Assembly (NCBI RefSeq): GCF_025252405.1
Contig: NZ_CP104307.1
Location: 1,240,001-1,304,000, forward strand
Length of the DNA: 64,000 nt
Direction: 5' to 3'
DNA from: Flavobacterium sp. TR2
GTDB lineage: Bacteria; Bacteroidota; Bacteroidia; Flavobacteriales; Flavobacteriaceae
This document shows, in pieces, positions 27,582 through 35,723 of the stretch (its first letter is position 1; each line of letters opens with the position of its first letter). Made by a program: the position numbers and the translations under genes. The notes beneath the pieces were generated by a model, which did not search any database, had not been told where the DNA came from, and saw nothing but the letters and a program-made list of their open reading frames with translations.

Positions 27582-30071
27582 TTAGAATCTATAAGCGAAA
27601 CTAGCAGCAACACTTCTCATATTTCTTGGATGAATAGTTGACCATCCATCATAAGTATCAACATTTGCGATGTTGTCTAGTTTAAGTGTTAATGTGTATT
27701 TTTCTGTTCCGTAGAAAATTGATGAATTCAAAACAGTGTAAGATGGTATTGTAAATTGACCCGTAACTGTTCTGTTCATGATTAGGTTTTTGTCGGCGTA
27801 GTTTCCTCCAAAACCTAAACCAAATCCTTGTAAATCTCCTTCTAAGAATTTATAGCTTGCCCAGAAGTTTGCTGAATTTCTTGGTCCAGAACTTTCTGGT
27901 CTGTGTCCTACGAAATCTGGATCTCCTGCGTTTAAGATTGCATCTACGTAGCTATATCCTGCTACAATGTTTAAACCGGCAATTGGACTTGCCACGATTT
28001 CTGCTTCAAAACCTTTGTTTCTTTGAGCGCCGTTTTGGTAAGACGTTTGAGTAACAACAGAACCGTTAGTTCCATATACAGTGTAAACTTGATCTTTTAC
28101 CTGAATGTCGTAGTAGCTGAATGTTGCGTATATTTTGTCTTTAAGAACATTTAATTTTGTTCCAATTTCAAATTGGTTAGCGTGCTCTGGTTTAAAAGTT
28201 CTTGGGCTAGAACTTCCGTCAGCTAAAATGTCGCTTGTTGGAGCAGAGTTGGCAAAACCATCCATGTAGTTGGCAAAAATCGAAACCTTATCGATAATTG
28301 GCTGGTACACTAAACCAAATTTTGGAGAAAAAGCAGTTTGGTTGTAATCATCATCACTAGTAGTTACATCACCAGCTGTCATAAAACGGTCTACACGCAA
28401 ACTTCCCATTGCAGATAATTCTGGAGTAATATTGATAACATCAGAAACATAAGCACTAAAAACTTCTTGTTTAGTTTTGTTGTTATTTGCTGCAGCCTCG
28501 GCTAAAAGTTTGTCTGAACCTGCTTTTGTTAAATTACCACTATCTCCGTCTGTAATGTATTTTTTTGGATCTGTAATTTTAAACACATATTCGTTAACAG
28601 TTGCTAAATCCATGTTTCCGATATATACGTTTCCATTTCTTACATATCCGGAGCTGTTATCGATTTGTCCTCTGTTGAAATAATCCAAACCAGCAACAAT
28701 ACGATTTCTTAAACTTCCAATTTTGAAATCTCCAATGAAGTTTTGCTGAATATCTGTTGTTAAAGTTGTAGAGTTTTGGTAATTCATAGAACGTCCTAAA
28801 ACAATTCCTTGAGTGATTTGAGGAATTGATTTTGTTCCTTCATATAAATAAGTATAATATCCTTCTGATTTTGATGAACCTCGAGAAACTACTGTCTGAG
28901 AAGTCCATTGGTCAGAAATTTTGTAATTCATTTGCCCTTGAAGACTGTAAGAAGGTGTTTGGATCGAAAGTTCGTTACTTGTGTAAGAACGTTTGTTATC
29001 ATAACCTAACTCATCAATATTATGAACTCTTAACGGTGCAGCTCTGTCTAAGAAAAGCATAGTTGGGTTAGTTGCTTCATTTTTCATGAATTCGGTATTG
29101 ATGAAAAACGATAGTCTTTCATTTACCTCATAAGATAAGGAAGGAGCAAAGAAGAAAGATTTTCTGTACCCAGCATCTTGAAAACTGTTTTCGGTGTGGT
29201 AAGCTGTGTTAAGGCGGAAGTTAATTTTGTGTTCTTCGTCTACCGGAGTATTAACATCAGCAGTAACGCGGTTTAATCCGTAGCTTCCAGCTGTATATGT
29301 TACCTCGCCTCCAAAACGATCGTAAGGTTTTTTGGTAGTCATATTGATTAAACCACCATAAGAAATAAGGCTACTTCCAAACAAAGTTCCAGAAGGCCCT
29401 TTGATTACTTCAATTTTATCGATGTTTGCAGGATCTAAACTTCCGTTTGTTAAACCTGGCAAACCGTTAATCATAGTTGGCTGTACAGCAAACCCTCTTA
29501 GAGAGAAGTATCCCGCTCCATCGCCTCCACGGCCTGTAGAAGCCCATAATGGACTTAATCCAGGAGCATTTTTAAGGGCGTCATCAAGGTTTGTAACTAC
29601 CTGCTCTTTCAAAAGTTCGCTTGTAATTGTGGTATAAACCTGTGGATTTTCAAGATTTTTAAGAGGTAATCTTGATACTTGCTGTGTTTCTTTACGAGCA
29701 AGAGGATTTTTTCTGCCGTTTCCGCTAATTACAATTTCGCTTAACTGCTCAGAGTTTGATGTAATGCTGAAATTTTCAATTAATTCGTCTCCGCTATTAA
29801 GAGTAATGCTTTTTTCTTTAGATGTAAAACCAACAGCCGAAACCCTAACAATATAAGTTCCTGGTTTAAGGTTTTTTATTTCATAATTACCTCTGGTATC
29901 TGTGTTTGTTCCGATTTTTGTTCCTTTTAGAGTAACCGATATATTATCTGCTGTTCCACTATCTGAACTAATCTGACCTTTTATTGTCGCTTTTTCCTGT
30001 GCCCAAACAGACGTTCCTGTAAGTAGAACAAAGCATAAAGTTAAGAGCGAAATCGTAAATTTTAATTTCAT
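27582..30071 (-). CDS. TonB-dependent siderophore receptor
   Basis: 829 residues. Signal peptide 1-24 (ends VWAQ); CarboxypepD_reg-like beta-sandwich about 28-112 (the Bacteroidota N-terminal extension); plug domain about 120-245 with VTNLDDALKNAPGL, FSLRGFAVQPTMINGL and DKIEVIKGPSGTLFGS; 22-strand barrel to the C-terminal Phe (VAASFAYRF). It imports a ferric siderophore across the outer membrane using TonB energy. It leads an operon with DUF3325-like, DUF3649-like and PepSY genes. A strong promoter and an inverted 11-mer pair around it suggest iron-responsive control. Confidence 0.93.
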   Translation of the reverse strand: MKLKFTISLLTLCFVLLTGTSVWAQEKATIKGQISSDSGTADNISVTLKGTKIGTNTDTRGNYEIKNLKPGTYIVRVSAVGFTSKEKSITLNSGDELIENFSITSNSEQLSEIVISGNGRKNPLARKETQQVSRLPLKNLENPQVYTTITSELLKEQVVTNLDDALKNAPGLSPLWASTGRGGDGAGYFSLRGFAVQPTMINGLPGLTNGSLDPANIDKIEVIKGPSGTLFGSSLISYGGLINMTTKKPYDRFGGEVTYTAGSYGLNRVTADVNTPVDEEHKINFRLNTAYHTENSFQDAGYRKSFFFAPSLSYEVNERLSFFINTEFMKNEATNPTMLFLDRAAPLRVHNIDELGYDNKRSYTSNELSIQTPSYSLQGQMNYKISDQWTSQTVVSRGSSKSEGYYTYLYEGTKSIPQITQGIVLGRSMNYQNSTTLTTDIQQNFIGDFKIGSLRNRIVAGLDYFNRGQIDNSSGYVRNGNVYIGNMDLATVNEYVFKITDPKKYITDGDSGNLTKAGSDKLLAEAAANNNKTKQEVFSAYVSDVINITPELSAMGSLRVDRFMTAGDVTTSDDDYNQTAFSPKFGLVYQPIIDKVSIFANYMDGFANSAPTSDILADGSSSPRTFKPEHANQFEIGTKLNVLKDKIYATFSYYDIQVKDQVYTVYGTNGSVVTQTSYQNGAQRNKGFEAEIVASPIAGLNIVAGYSYVDAILNAGDPDFVGHRPESSGPRNSANFWASYKFLEGDLQGFGLGFGGNYADKNLIMNRTVTGQFTIPSYTVLNSSIFYGTEKYTLTLKLDNIANVDTYDGWSTIHPRNMRSVAASFAYRF

Positions 30072-30073
30072 TT

Positions 30074-30153
30074 TTATTTAGAATTAATTTTGATAGTGCA
30101 AATTTAATTGCTGGAGAGCAACCAAACAAGTTGTTTTTATTTATTCTAAATAA
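30074..30153. promoter_or_regulatory. Inverted 11-mers flanking the TonB receptor promoter
   Basis: TTATTTAGAAT at 30074-30084 and its exact reverse complement ATTCTAAATAA at 30143-30153 bracket the promoter (30099-30129). The upstream copy also sits in a 7-3-7 palindrome ATTTATT-CTA-AATAAAT (30139-30155). They look like half-sites for an iron regulator of the Fur type; that assignment is inference. Confidence 0.5.
30099..30129 (-). promoter_or_regulatory. TonB receptor promoter TTG-N20-TAAATTTG
   Basis: On the minus strand the -33 TTG is at 30127-30129 and the -7 TAAATTTG at 30099-30106, spacer 20; the ATG is 27 bases downstream. Confidence 0.8.
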
Positions 30154-30232
30154 ATTATTTTTTAAAGGTTAAAATTTTCAATAATTCAAAAAATTAACAT
30201 CTTAAGCCAATCTTAAGTTAATTTTAAGCAAA

Positions 30233-30264
30233 AAAAGCCTGTTCTGATGAAAGAACAGGCTTTT
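30233..30264 (-). terminator. Intrinsic terminator after the lipoprotein gene
   Basis: 13-bp stem AAAAGCCTGTTCT / AGAACAGGCTTTT with a 6-nt loop and minus-strand T-run. Its core AAAAGCCTGT/ACAGGCTTTT is shared with the sucB terminator at 34335. Confidence 0.9.
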
Positions 30265-30409
30265 GTATTGTCAAAAATTACTTAAAATTATAACTCTAAG
30301 GGATGTTTAGTGTCTTTGTTTCTAAGAAATGCTCATTGTTAAAGTTGAAATCACTACTCAAAGCTTCTGATTTCGAACAGAGACGTTAACTTTGTAGAGC
30401 AGGAAAAAA

Positions 30410-31564
30410 TTAGTTCGCCTTTATTTTAGTTTTAAAAACATAACCTTTTTTACCTTCTTTTGTTTTTACTAACCACCAATCTCCAGAATTGTCTAAAACT
30501 TCAACTTGTGAACCGGTAGTTATTTTTTGTAAAATAGTAGATTGCGCATTTTTTTCTTTTCTTAAATTGGTGTAACCATCAGAATCGATAACTTTACCAT
30601 AAGAAATCTCATTCTCTTCTGACATTAACAAATACTTTTTAGTATAAATGTCAATTAGAGGATATCCATAATATTTTTCAGATTTAAAGTTATCTAGTAA
30701 TTTAGGAGTTTCGAGATAAAAATGATTTAATAATGTGTAGCCTTTATTATCACTTAAATCCTTATCATCATAATGTTGTAGCTGAATTTCAATTAAGTAA
30801 GCCAATGTTTCATTAATTAACCGAATATCAGCCTTATCTTTAATATTATTAGAATTAGTATATAAAAAAAGTGTTAAATCAAAAATAAAATCGAGTTTTT
30901 TATTAAGAACATCTCCTAGTAACTTTTTCCTAATTATTTCTGATTTACTCCTATCATTATACCACAACAAATGAAATTTAAAATCATCGTTATAAGCATC
31001 TAATTCTTTTAAATTTTTTATGAAAGTATTTTCTAGGATATTGTTCTTTTCATAATCTAGATTTACTACAATTTTTTCCGTTGCATTTGAATCTGAATTT
31101 ATTTTAAATATTGCACTTAAGTCATCATTTAATAAAATTTTATTAAAATATACGAAAATAAAATTATAGTAATCATCTTCAATTCTTTCCTTAAGGCCAT
31201 CACCAAAAGCATCACCTGCTCCTTCAATATCGCCTCTATCTCCTTCTGTATATGTGTCAATAAATCTTTCATTATTCATTGCGGTATATCCATATCCTTC
31301 ACCGCCTAAAAAAACATCATTATATTTTGACTTATCAATATCAACTCCAAAATATTCCTGAATTTTATTTTTAAAATCATCGTGTTCTAAAACTTTATAG
31401 TTATTAGATTTTAATAACTTTTCCATAAGTGGTAAATATCTTGTATAAAGTGTGTCTTGATTTTTTCTTATAGGCTCTTGAATTTTCATTTTTGTTTCTT
31501 TTGTTTGTGAATTACAACTGGCAACCAGCATAGTTACTATAAATAAAATAATTGTTTTTTTCAT
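30410..31564 (-). CDS. Lipoprotein with C-terminal bacterial SH3 domain; candidate immunity protein
   Basis: 384 residues from MKKTIILFIV; the open frame extends to 31624 into the preceding gene. Lipobox MLVASC gives a lipid-anchored protein. The middle (about 60-310) is alpha-helical, acidic and unrecognised. The C-terminal about 60 residues form an SH3_3-type domain (GYTNLRKEKNAQSTILQ, GDWWLVKTKEGKKGYV), a fold that often binds peptidoglycan. The gene starts 4 bases after the stop of the peptidoglycan-active effector gene and shares its very low GC. Position, size and periplasmic location fit an immunity lipoprotein shielding the cell wall or binding the effector; that is inference. Confidence 0.75.
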   Translation of the reverse strand: MKKTIILFIVTMLVASCNSQTKETKMKIQEPIRKNQDTLYTRYLPLMEKLLKSNNYKVLEHDDFKNKIQEYFGVDIDKSKYNDVFLGGEGYGYTAMNNERFIDTYTEGDRGDIEGAGDAFGDGLKERIEDDYYNFIFVYFNKILLNDDLSAIFKINSDSNATEKIVVNLDYEKNNILENTFIKNLKELDAYNDDFKFHLLWYNDRSKSEIIRKKLLGDVLNKKLDFIFDLTLFLYTNSNNIKDKADIRLINETLAYLIEIQLQHYDDKDLSDNKGYTLLNHFYLETPKLLDNFKSEKYYGYPLIDIYTKKYLLMSEENEISYGKVIDSDGYTNLRKEKNAQSTILQKITTGSQVEVLDNSGDWWLVKTKEGKKGYVFKTKIKAN

Positions 31565-31568
31565 TATA

Positions 31569-34202
31569 TTATTGTTTTGCATCTTTCTTATAAGTCCTTT
31601 GTATATTATCTTTTGGATCAGCAATTATGTCATAATCTTTATATACATCATCCATAGAATCTACTTCTTCAACATAGACATAAATTGTTTTTCCTTTTCC
31701 TTTAATTGTATTATAATTTTCAACTAATTTTTTCATATCAGCATTATATACTCTAACGCATCCATAAGTAACCATTAAAGGGCCATTATCATTTATTCCA
31801 ATCTTGGTCGTATGCCCACAATGAATAGCTATTCCATCTCTTTTTCCTGGTGCAGTAGCTTTTTTTGCATCTCCAGTTATTCCATTTATGTGAATTAAAC
31901 CGTGATCTCCATAACTCGCTTCACCAATGTGAGTTTTTGAATAAGAAGAAGACCAGAGTCCAGTAGGCGTGCTTCCTTTTCCATTTCTTTCAAAGAAGTT
32001 ATTATTAACTGTTCCCATTGCTAGTGCATACCCTTTCAGTACTATTTCTGTATCATCAAATAATACAAATAATCCTTCAGTTCTTCTATCTTTAGGAACT
32101 ATAACATTAATATATGCAGTTTTTGAATCTGCTGAGTATTGATTATCATATGTTGAAAATTTACTTTTTGTTTTAGGAACTTCAACTTTTTCTCCCCATT
32201 TACAATTATTAATTTTAAAAGCTTTTGATGTAATATCATTAAAAGTTTTTTGCTTTTCTTTCCAATTGAAAGAAGAATTACCTTTTTCATCTTTAACAGG
32301 AACATCAGCACCAACTTTAGGGCAAATTTTGTTTATCACATCATGTGTTTTATTCGCGATTATGTTTAAATTCTTCCACTTAAAGAAAATCATAGAACTC
32401 AATATAGATAACTCAATGCTTTCGGTTATTAAGTCTGGATTTTTAACAACATCTAAATTGTCTTTTTTTGTATATAAATTACAATACTTATAAAAATCTT
32501 TTCCTGTTACTTGAATTAGTCCTCTACCTCTATAATCCCAGCCATCATTTGCTTCAGTGTTTCCAATTTCTTTTGCTTTTTTTGCAGGTGGTGAATATGC
32601 CCAATTAGCTATTTTCTTCTGATTCTCTAAGGAAACTCCAGGTTTTTTAGGTTTGACTGTGGGTCTACCCCATAATTTTGCTTTTTCTTTTCCTTCTGTG
32701 GATTGAAATGCTTTAAAAATTGATAAACTCTCATAATAATAATTAAATCCTTCTCCCTCTTTTAATTCTAAACTTAAACCTGATTCAATTCTTGCCTGAG
32801 CAAATAAATGTGCTTTATTCCAACAAGTATTCATTCCTAATTCTTTCATGTATTTTGTGTATACATTAGCTACTTTAGTCAAAGTTAAATCATCAGCTTG
32901 CGTAAATATTTGTTTCAATTCAGCAGCAGTTACTGCTTTATCACAATTAGGACAATTACTTTTTTCCTCCGCTTTCTTCTCCACCTTTTTCTCGTCCCCG
33001 CCAACCTTAAAAAAAGTATTGGCAGCCTCAATTGGGTCTTGTTTAAACACGGTTGCATCTACATCGACAATGGCACTTTTGGTAAAAGCGTGCGTCTGTA
33101 TTACTTCGACCTCTGCAAAAAGCTCCTGCTCGGCTCCTTCCTGCAAATAATTTCCCCCAAGGCTTCTTGGTATTGTATCAAGAAGTATAACTATAGGATG
33201 TAAATCTCCTCGCAAAACATAATTTTGATCTATCAATAAATCATTTGGGCTTCCGTTATCGTGCTCAAAAAGCTTCAAACGAATTTCTTTCCCCACCAAT
33301 CCTGTCGAATTTATCCAAACCTTGATTTGCTTCTCTTTGAAAGTGCCTGTTATTTTATGCCCTGCCGTATCTGTAATATTCACAGAATTAATTTTTCCTC
33401 TAGCCGCAGGAACAGGTGCTGGCGCAGCGGGTTTTGGGTGCTGTACGGGCGCATTTATCCTGACCGGCTCTTTAGGAGTTGTCTTGCCTTTGTAGGGCGC
33501 TACAGATGTTTCGCCTGCATTAATGTTTACGTTATTGCTCGGTATCTTTTCGCGATTATATTCGGCCGTTACATAATATTCGTGTATTTTATCATCCTCA
33601 GGACCTCCCTTGGCAGCAATTTTTGCAAAACTGGGCATCAAAAGAAAATCAATATCAGCAATTCCGCCCTTTACAATTCCTGAACGGGTTTCGACTAAGT
33701 TTTTTTCATTTGCTTTATCATGTCCAGCGCCATTTACATCGTCTTCCCAAAGCGTTACAAATACTCTGCGTTTTTCCATATGCAGACAATGCACCCGCGC
33801 TTTTACGGTTTGCCCGTACGAGAGATGTCCTACAATTTTTTTTCCGCTTTTATCCAATAACCGTACATCGTCAATTTTTGGTTGGGCAGGAAGAGGTTTT
33901 ATATCAAGGCGGGCTATTTCATCGCCTTTTATTGCCACAATGCGAATGCCAGCTCTAGTCAGGCTTCCATGACGAAACTTGTAGGTTACCTGATTTCCCG
34001 TTTTATCGTTTTCTTTTGTCTTGCGCCATTTTCCCAATTCAAATACATAGACCTCCCATTTAATTTGATGGTTAGATGGTGTATTGTTTATGACATTAAA
34101 GCTAGGGTTGACAGAAATCTTCGGAAACAGATTGTTTACCGTATAAAGTTCTACCACCCCTACAACTGGATTAGCATTTCCTATTATCTTAAAATCTGAC
34201 AT
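31569..34202 (-). CDS. Candidate antibacterial effector: Ig-like N-terminus, GH19-like lysozyme domain and L,D-transpeptidase domain
   Basis: 877 residues, no signal peptide. N-terminal region 1-400: beta-rich modules at about 1-105, 105-235 and 268-395, linked by a Pro/Ala-rich stretch (HPKPAAPAPVPAARGK). A CPNC motif (417-420) opens the toxin part. Residues about 430-660 form a chitinase-class-I/GH19-like lysozyme domain: catalytic-type Glu473 in ARIESG and the signature GRGLIQVTGKDFYKYC (559-574). Residues about 690-845 form an L,D-transpeptidase (YkuD) domain: His794 and TYGCVRV with Cys815. Both would act on peptidoglycan. The lack of a signal peptide and modular build suggest export by a contractile (type VI or eCIS-like) system; no such system is in the window. 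GC drops sharply after about residue 415. Confidence 0.8.
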   Translation of the reverse strand: MSDFKIIGNANPVVGVVELYTVNNLFPKISVNPSFNVINNTPSNHQIKWEVYVFELGKWRKTKENDKTGNQVTYKFRHGSLTRAGIRIVAIKGDEIARLDIKPLPAQPKIDDVRLLDKSGKKIVGHLSYGQTVKARVHCLHMEKRRVFVTLWEDDVNGAGHDKANEKNLVETRSGIVKGGIADIDFLLMPSFAKIAAKGGPEDDKIHEYYVTAEYNREKIPSNNVNINAGETSVAPYKGKTTPKEPVRINAPVQHPKPAAPAPVPAARGKINSVNITDTAGHKITGTFKEKQIKVWINSTGLVGKEIRLKLFEHDNGSPNDLLIDQNYVLRGDLHPIVILLDTIPRSLGGNYLQEGAEQELFAEVEVIQTHAFTKSAIVDVDATVFKQDPIEAANTFFKVGGDEKKVEKKAEEKSNCPNCDKAVTAAELKQIFTQADDLTLTKVANVYTKYMKELGMNTCWNKAHLFAQARIESGLSLELKEGEGFNYYYESLSIFKAFQSTEGKEKAKLWGRPTVKPKKPGVSLENQKKIANWAYSPPAKKAKEIGNTEANDGWDYRGRGLIQVTGKDFYKYCNLYTKKDNLDVVKNPDLITESIELSILSSMIFFKWKNLNIIANKTHDVINKICPKVGADVPVKDEKGNSSFNWKEKQKTFNDITSKAFKINNCKWGEKVEVPKTKSKFSTYDNQYSADSKTAYINVIVPKDRRTEGLFVLFDDTEIVLKGYALAMGTVNNNFFERNGKGSTPTGLWSSSYSKTHIGEASYGDHGLIHINGITGDAKKATAPGKRDGIAIHCGHTTKIGINDNGPLMVTYGCVRVYNADMKKLVENYNTIKGKGKTIYVYVEEVDSMDDVYKDYDIIADPKDNIQRTYKKDAKQ

Positions 34203-34246
34203 ATTACTATAGCGATTTTTAAACGTAAATAAAATCTTACTTTAAG

Positions 34247-34254
34247 CAAAAATA
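34247..34254 (-). promoter_or_regulatory. Possible -7 element TATTTTTG of the effector operon
   Basis: Minus-strand TAnnTTTG match 45 bases before the effector ATG. A second -7-like TACCTTTG lies at 34270-34277. Neither has a TTG at 17-23 bases. Confidence 0.35.
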
Positions 34255-34334
34255 AACAGATTATTTAAACAAAGGTAAATTTCTTACAATTAATTTACTG
34301 TCCTTATCAAATTAGGAAACGCCACCACAAGAAT

Positions 34335-34370
34335 AAAAAAAAGCCTGTCCAACTAAATGAACAGGCTTTT
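34335..34370 (-). terminator. Intrinsic terminator of sucAB
   Basis: Stem AAAAGCCTGT / ACAGGCTTTT with a 12-nt loop, followed on the minus strand by an eight-T run, 22 bases after the sucB stop. Confidence 0.88.
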
Positions 34371-34391
34371 GATTTATTTAAAAATGAATGA

Positions 34392-35630
34392 TTACAATTC
34401 TAAAGCACGTTTAGCATCGCCATTCATCAATAATTCTAATGGATTTTCTAAAGCTTCTTTTACAGCCACTAAGAAACCAACAGACTCACGTCCGTCGATG
34501 ATTCTGTGATCGTAAGAAAGAGCCACATACATCATTGGGTGAATTTCAACTTTTCCGTTTACAGCAATCGGACGCTCGATGATGTTGTGCATTCCTAAGA
34601 TTCCTGATTGTGGAGGGTTGATAATTGGAGTTGATAGCATACTTCCGAAAACCCCACCGTTTGTAATGGTGAAAGTTCCTCCAGTCATATCGTCAACTGT
34701 AATTTGACCGTCACGAGCTCTTAAAGCTAATCTTTTGATTTCAGCCTCAATTCCACGGAAAGTTAAGTTCTCAGCATTACGAACAACAGGAACCATTAAA
34801 CCTTTTGGTCCAGAAACTGCAATAGAGATATCACAGAAATCGTATCCTACTTTGTAATCTCCATCGATCATAGAGTTTACATCTGGATATAATTGAAGTG
34901 CTCTTGTAACTGCTTTAGTAAAGAATGACATGAAACCTAAACCTAAACCACCATGTTTAGCTTTGAAAGCGTCTTTATATTCGTTACGGATATTGTTGAT
35001 TGGAGTCATGTTTACTTCGTTGAAAGTAGTAAGCATAGCTGTTTCATTTTTAGCTGAAACTAGTCTTTCTGCTACTTTACGACGCAACATAGATAATTTT
35101 GTACGCTCAGTTCCACGGTTTCCTCCAGTTGGAGTTCCCATTGAAGCTACAGCTGTTGCATTTACAGCATCATCTTTAGTAATTCTGCCACCTTTACCAG
35201 TTCCTGTTACAGAAGCTGGAGCAATATTTTTCTCGTCTAATATTTTTCTTGCTGCTGGAGATGGAGTTCCTGCTGCATAACTTGTAGCGGCTGGAGTTGG
35301 TTCTGCTTTAGGAGCTTCAGCCTTTGGAGCCTCTGCTTTTGGTGCTTCAGCTTTAGGAGCTTCAGCTGCTGGAGCGCTTCCTGCTGGTTTAGCAGCATCT
35401 GTATCAATTAAACAAACTACAGCACCTACTGCAACTGTATCACCTTCTTCAGCTTTTAATGTAATTACACCGCTCATTTCAGCAGGCAATTCAAGAGTAG
35501 CTTTATCTGAATCAACTTCAGCAATAGCCTGATCTTTCTCTACATAATCTCCGTCTTTTACTAACCAAGTTGCAATTTCAACTTCTTTTATTGATTCCCC
35601 TGGTGATGGGACTTTCATTTCTAAAATCAT
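34392..35630 (-). CDS. sucB: 2-oxoglutarate dehydrogenase E2, dihydrolipoamide succinyltransferase
   Basis: 412 residues from [11 protein letters not shown]; an upstream ATG at 35669 would translate repeat DNA. Lipoyl domain about 1-80 with the lipoylated Lys in [10 protein letters not shown]; a linker with four KAEAP units; E3-binding domain about 135-175 ([20 protein letters not shown]); catalytic domain about 185-412 with the active-site His in [10 protein letters not shown]. It transfers succinyl to CoA in the citric acid cycle. Downstream of sucA, separated by a mirrored heptamer element. Confidence 0.97.
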   Translation of the reverse strand: MILEMKVPSPGESIKEVEIATWLVKDGDYVEKDQAIAEVDSDKATLELPAEMSGVITLKAEEGDTVAVGAVVCLIDTDAAKPAGSAPAAEAPKAEAPKAEAPKAEAPKAEPTPAATSYAAGTPSPAARKILDEKNIAPASVTGTGKGGRITKDDAVNATAVASMGTPTGGNRGTERTKLSMLRRKVAERLVSAKNETAMLTTFNEVNMTPINNIRNEYKDAFKAKHGGLGLGFMSFFTKAVTRALQLYPDVNSMIDGDYKVGYDFCDISIAVSGPKGLMVPVVRNAENLTFRGIEAEIKRLALRARDGQITVDDMTGGTFTITNGGVFGSMLSTPIINPPQSGILGMHNIIERPIAVNGKVEIHPMMYVALSYDHRIIDGRESVGFLVAVKEALENPLELLMNGDAKRALEL

Positions 35631-35655
35631 CTTGTTTTTGTTTAAGGTTTTTATG

Positions 35656-35713
35656 GTTTCAAGTTTCAAGTTTCAGGTTGTTACACTTGAAACTTGAAAC
35701 ATGAAACTTGAAA
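35656..35713. repeat. Mirrored heptamer element between sucA and sucB
   Basis: GTTTCAA, GTTTCAA, GTTTCAG units (35656-35676), a short middle, then four inverted units CTTGAAA, CTTGAAA, CATGAAA, CTTGAAA (35686-35713) in exact 7-nt phase. Predicts a stem in the sucAB transcript. Confidence 0.85.
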
Positions 35714-35723
35714 CATTTTTTAA

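Larger units (their letters stand above)
30072..30409. other. Gene-free region (338 bases) between receptor and lipoprotein genes
   Basis: Contains the receptor promoter and inverted 11-mers, the terminator at 30233-30264 and, at 30288-30314, a minus-strand stretch reading DTKHPLEL-stop that resembles the end of sucB ([12 protein letters not shown]). No complete gene was found. Confidence 0.6.

Noticed and set aside
32848..34199. Several plus-strand open frames over the effector gene
   Set aside because: They are antisense shadows of the more GC-rich N-terminal half of the effector; no coherent protein family was seen in them.
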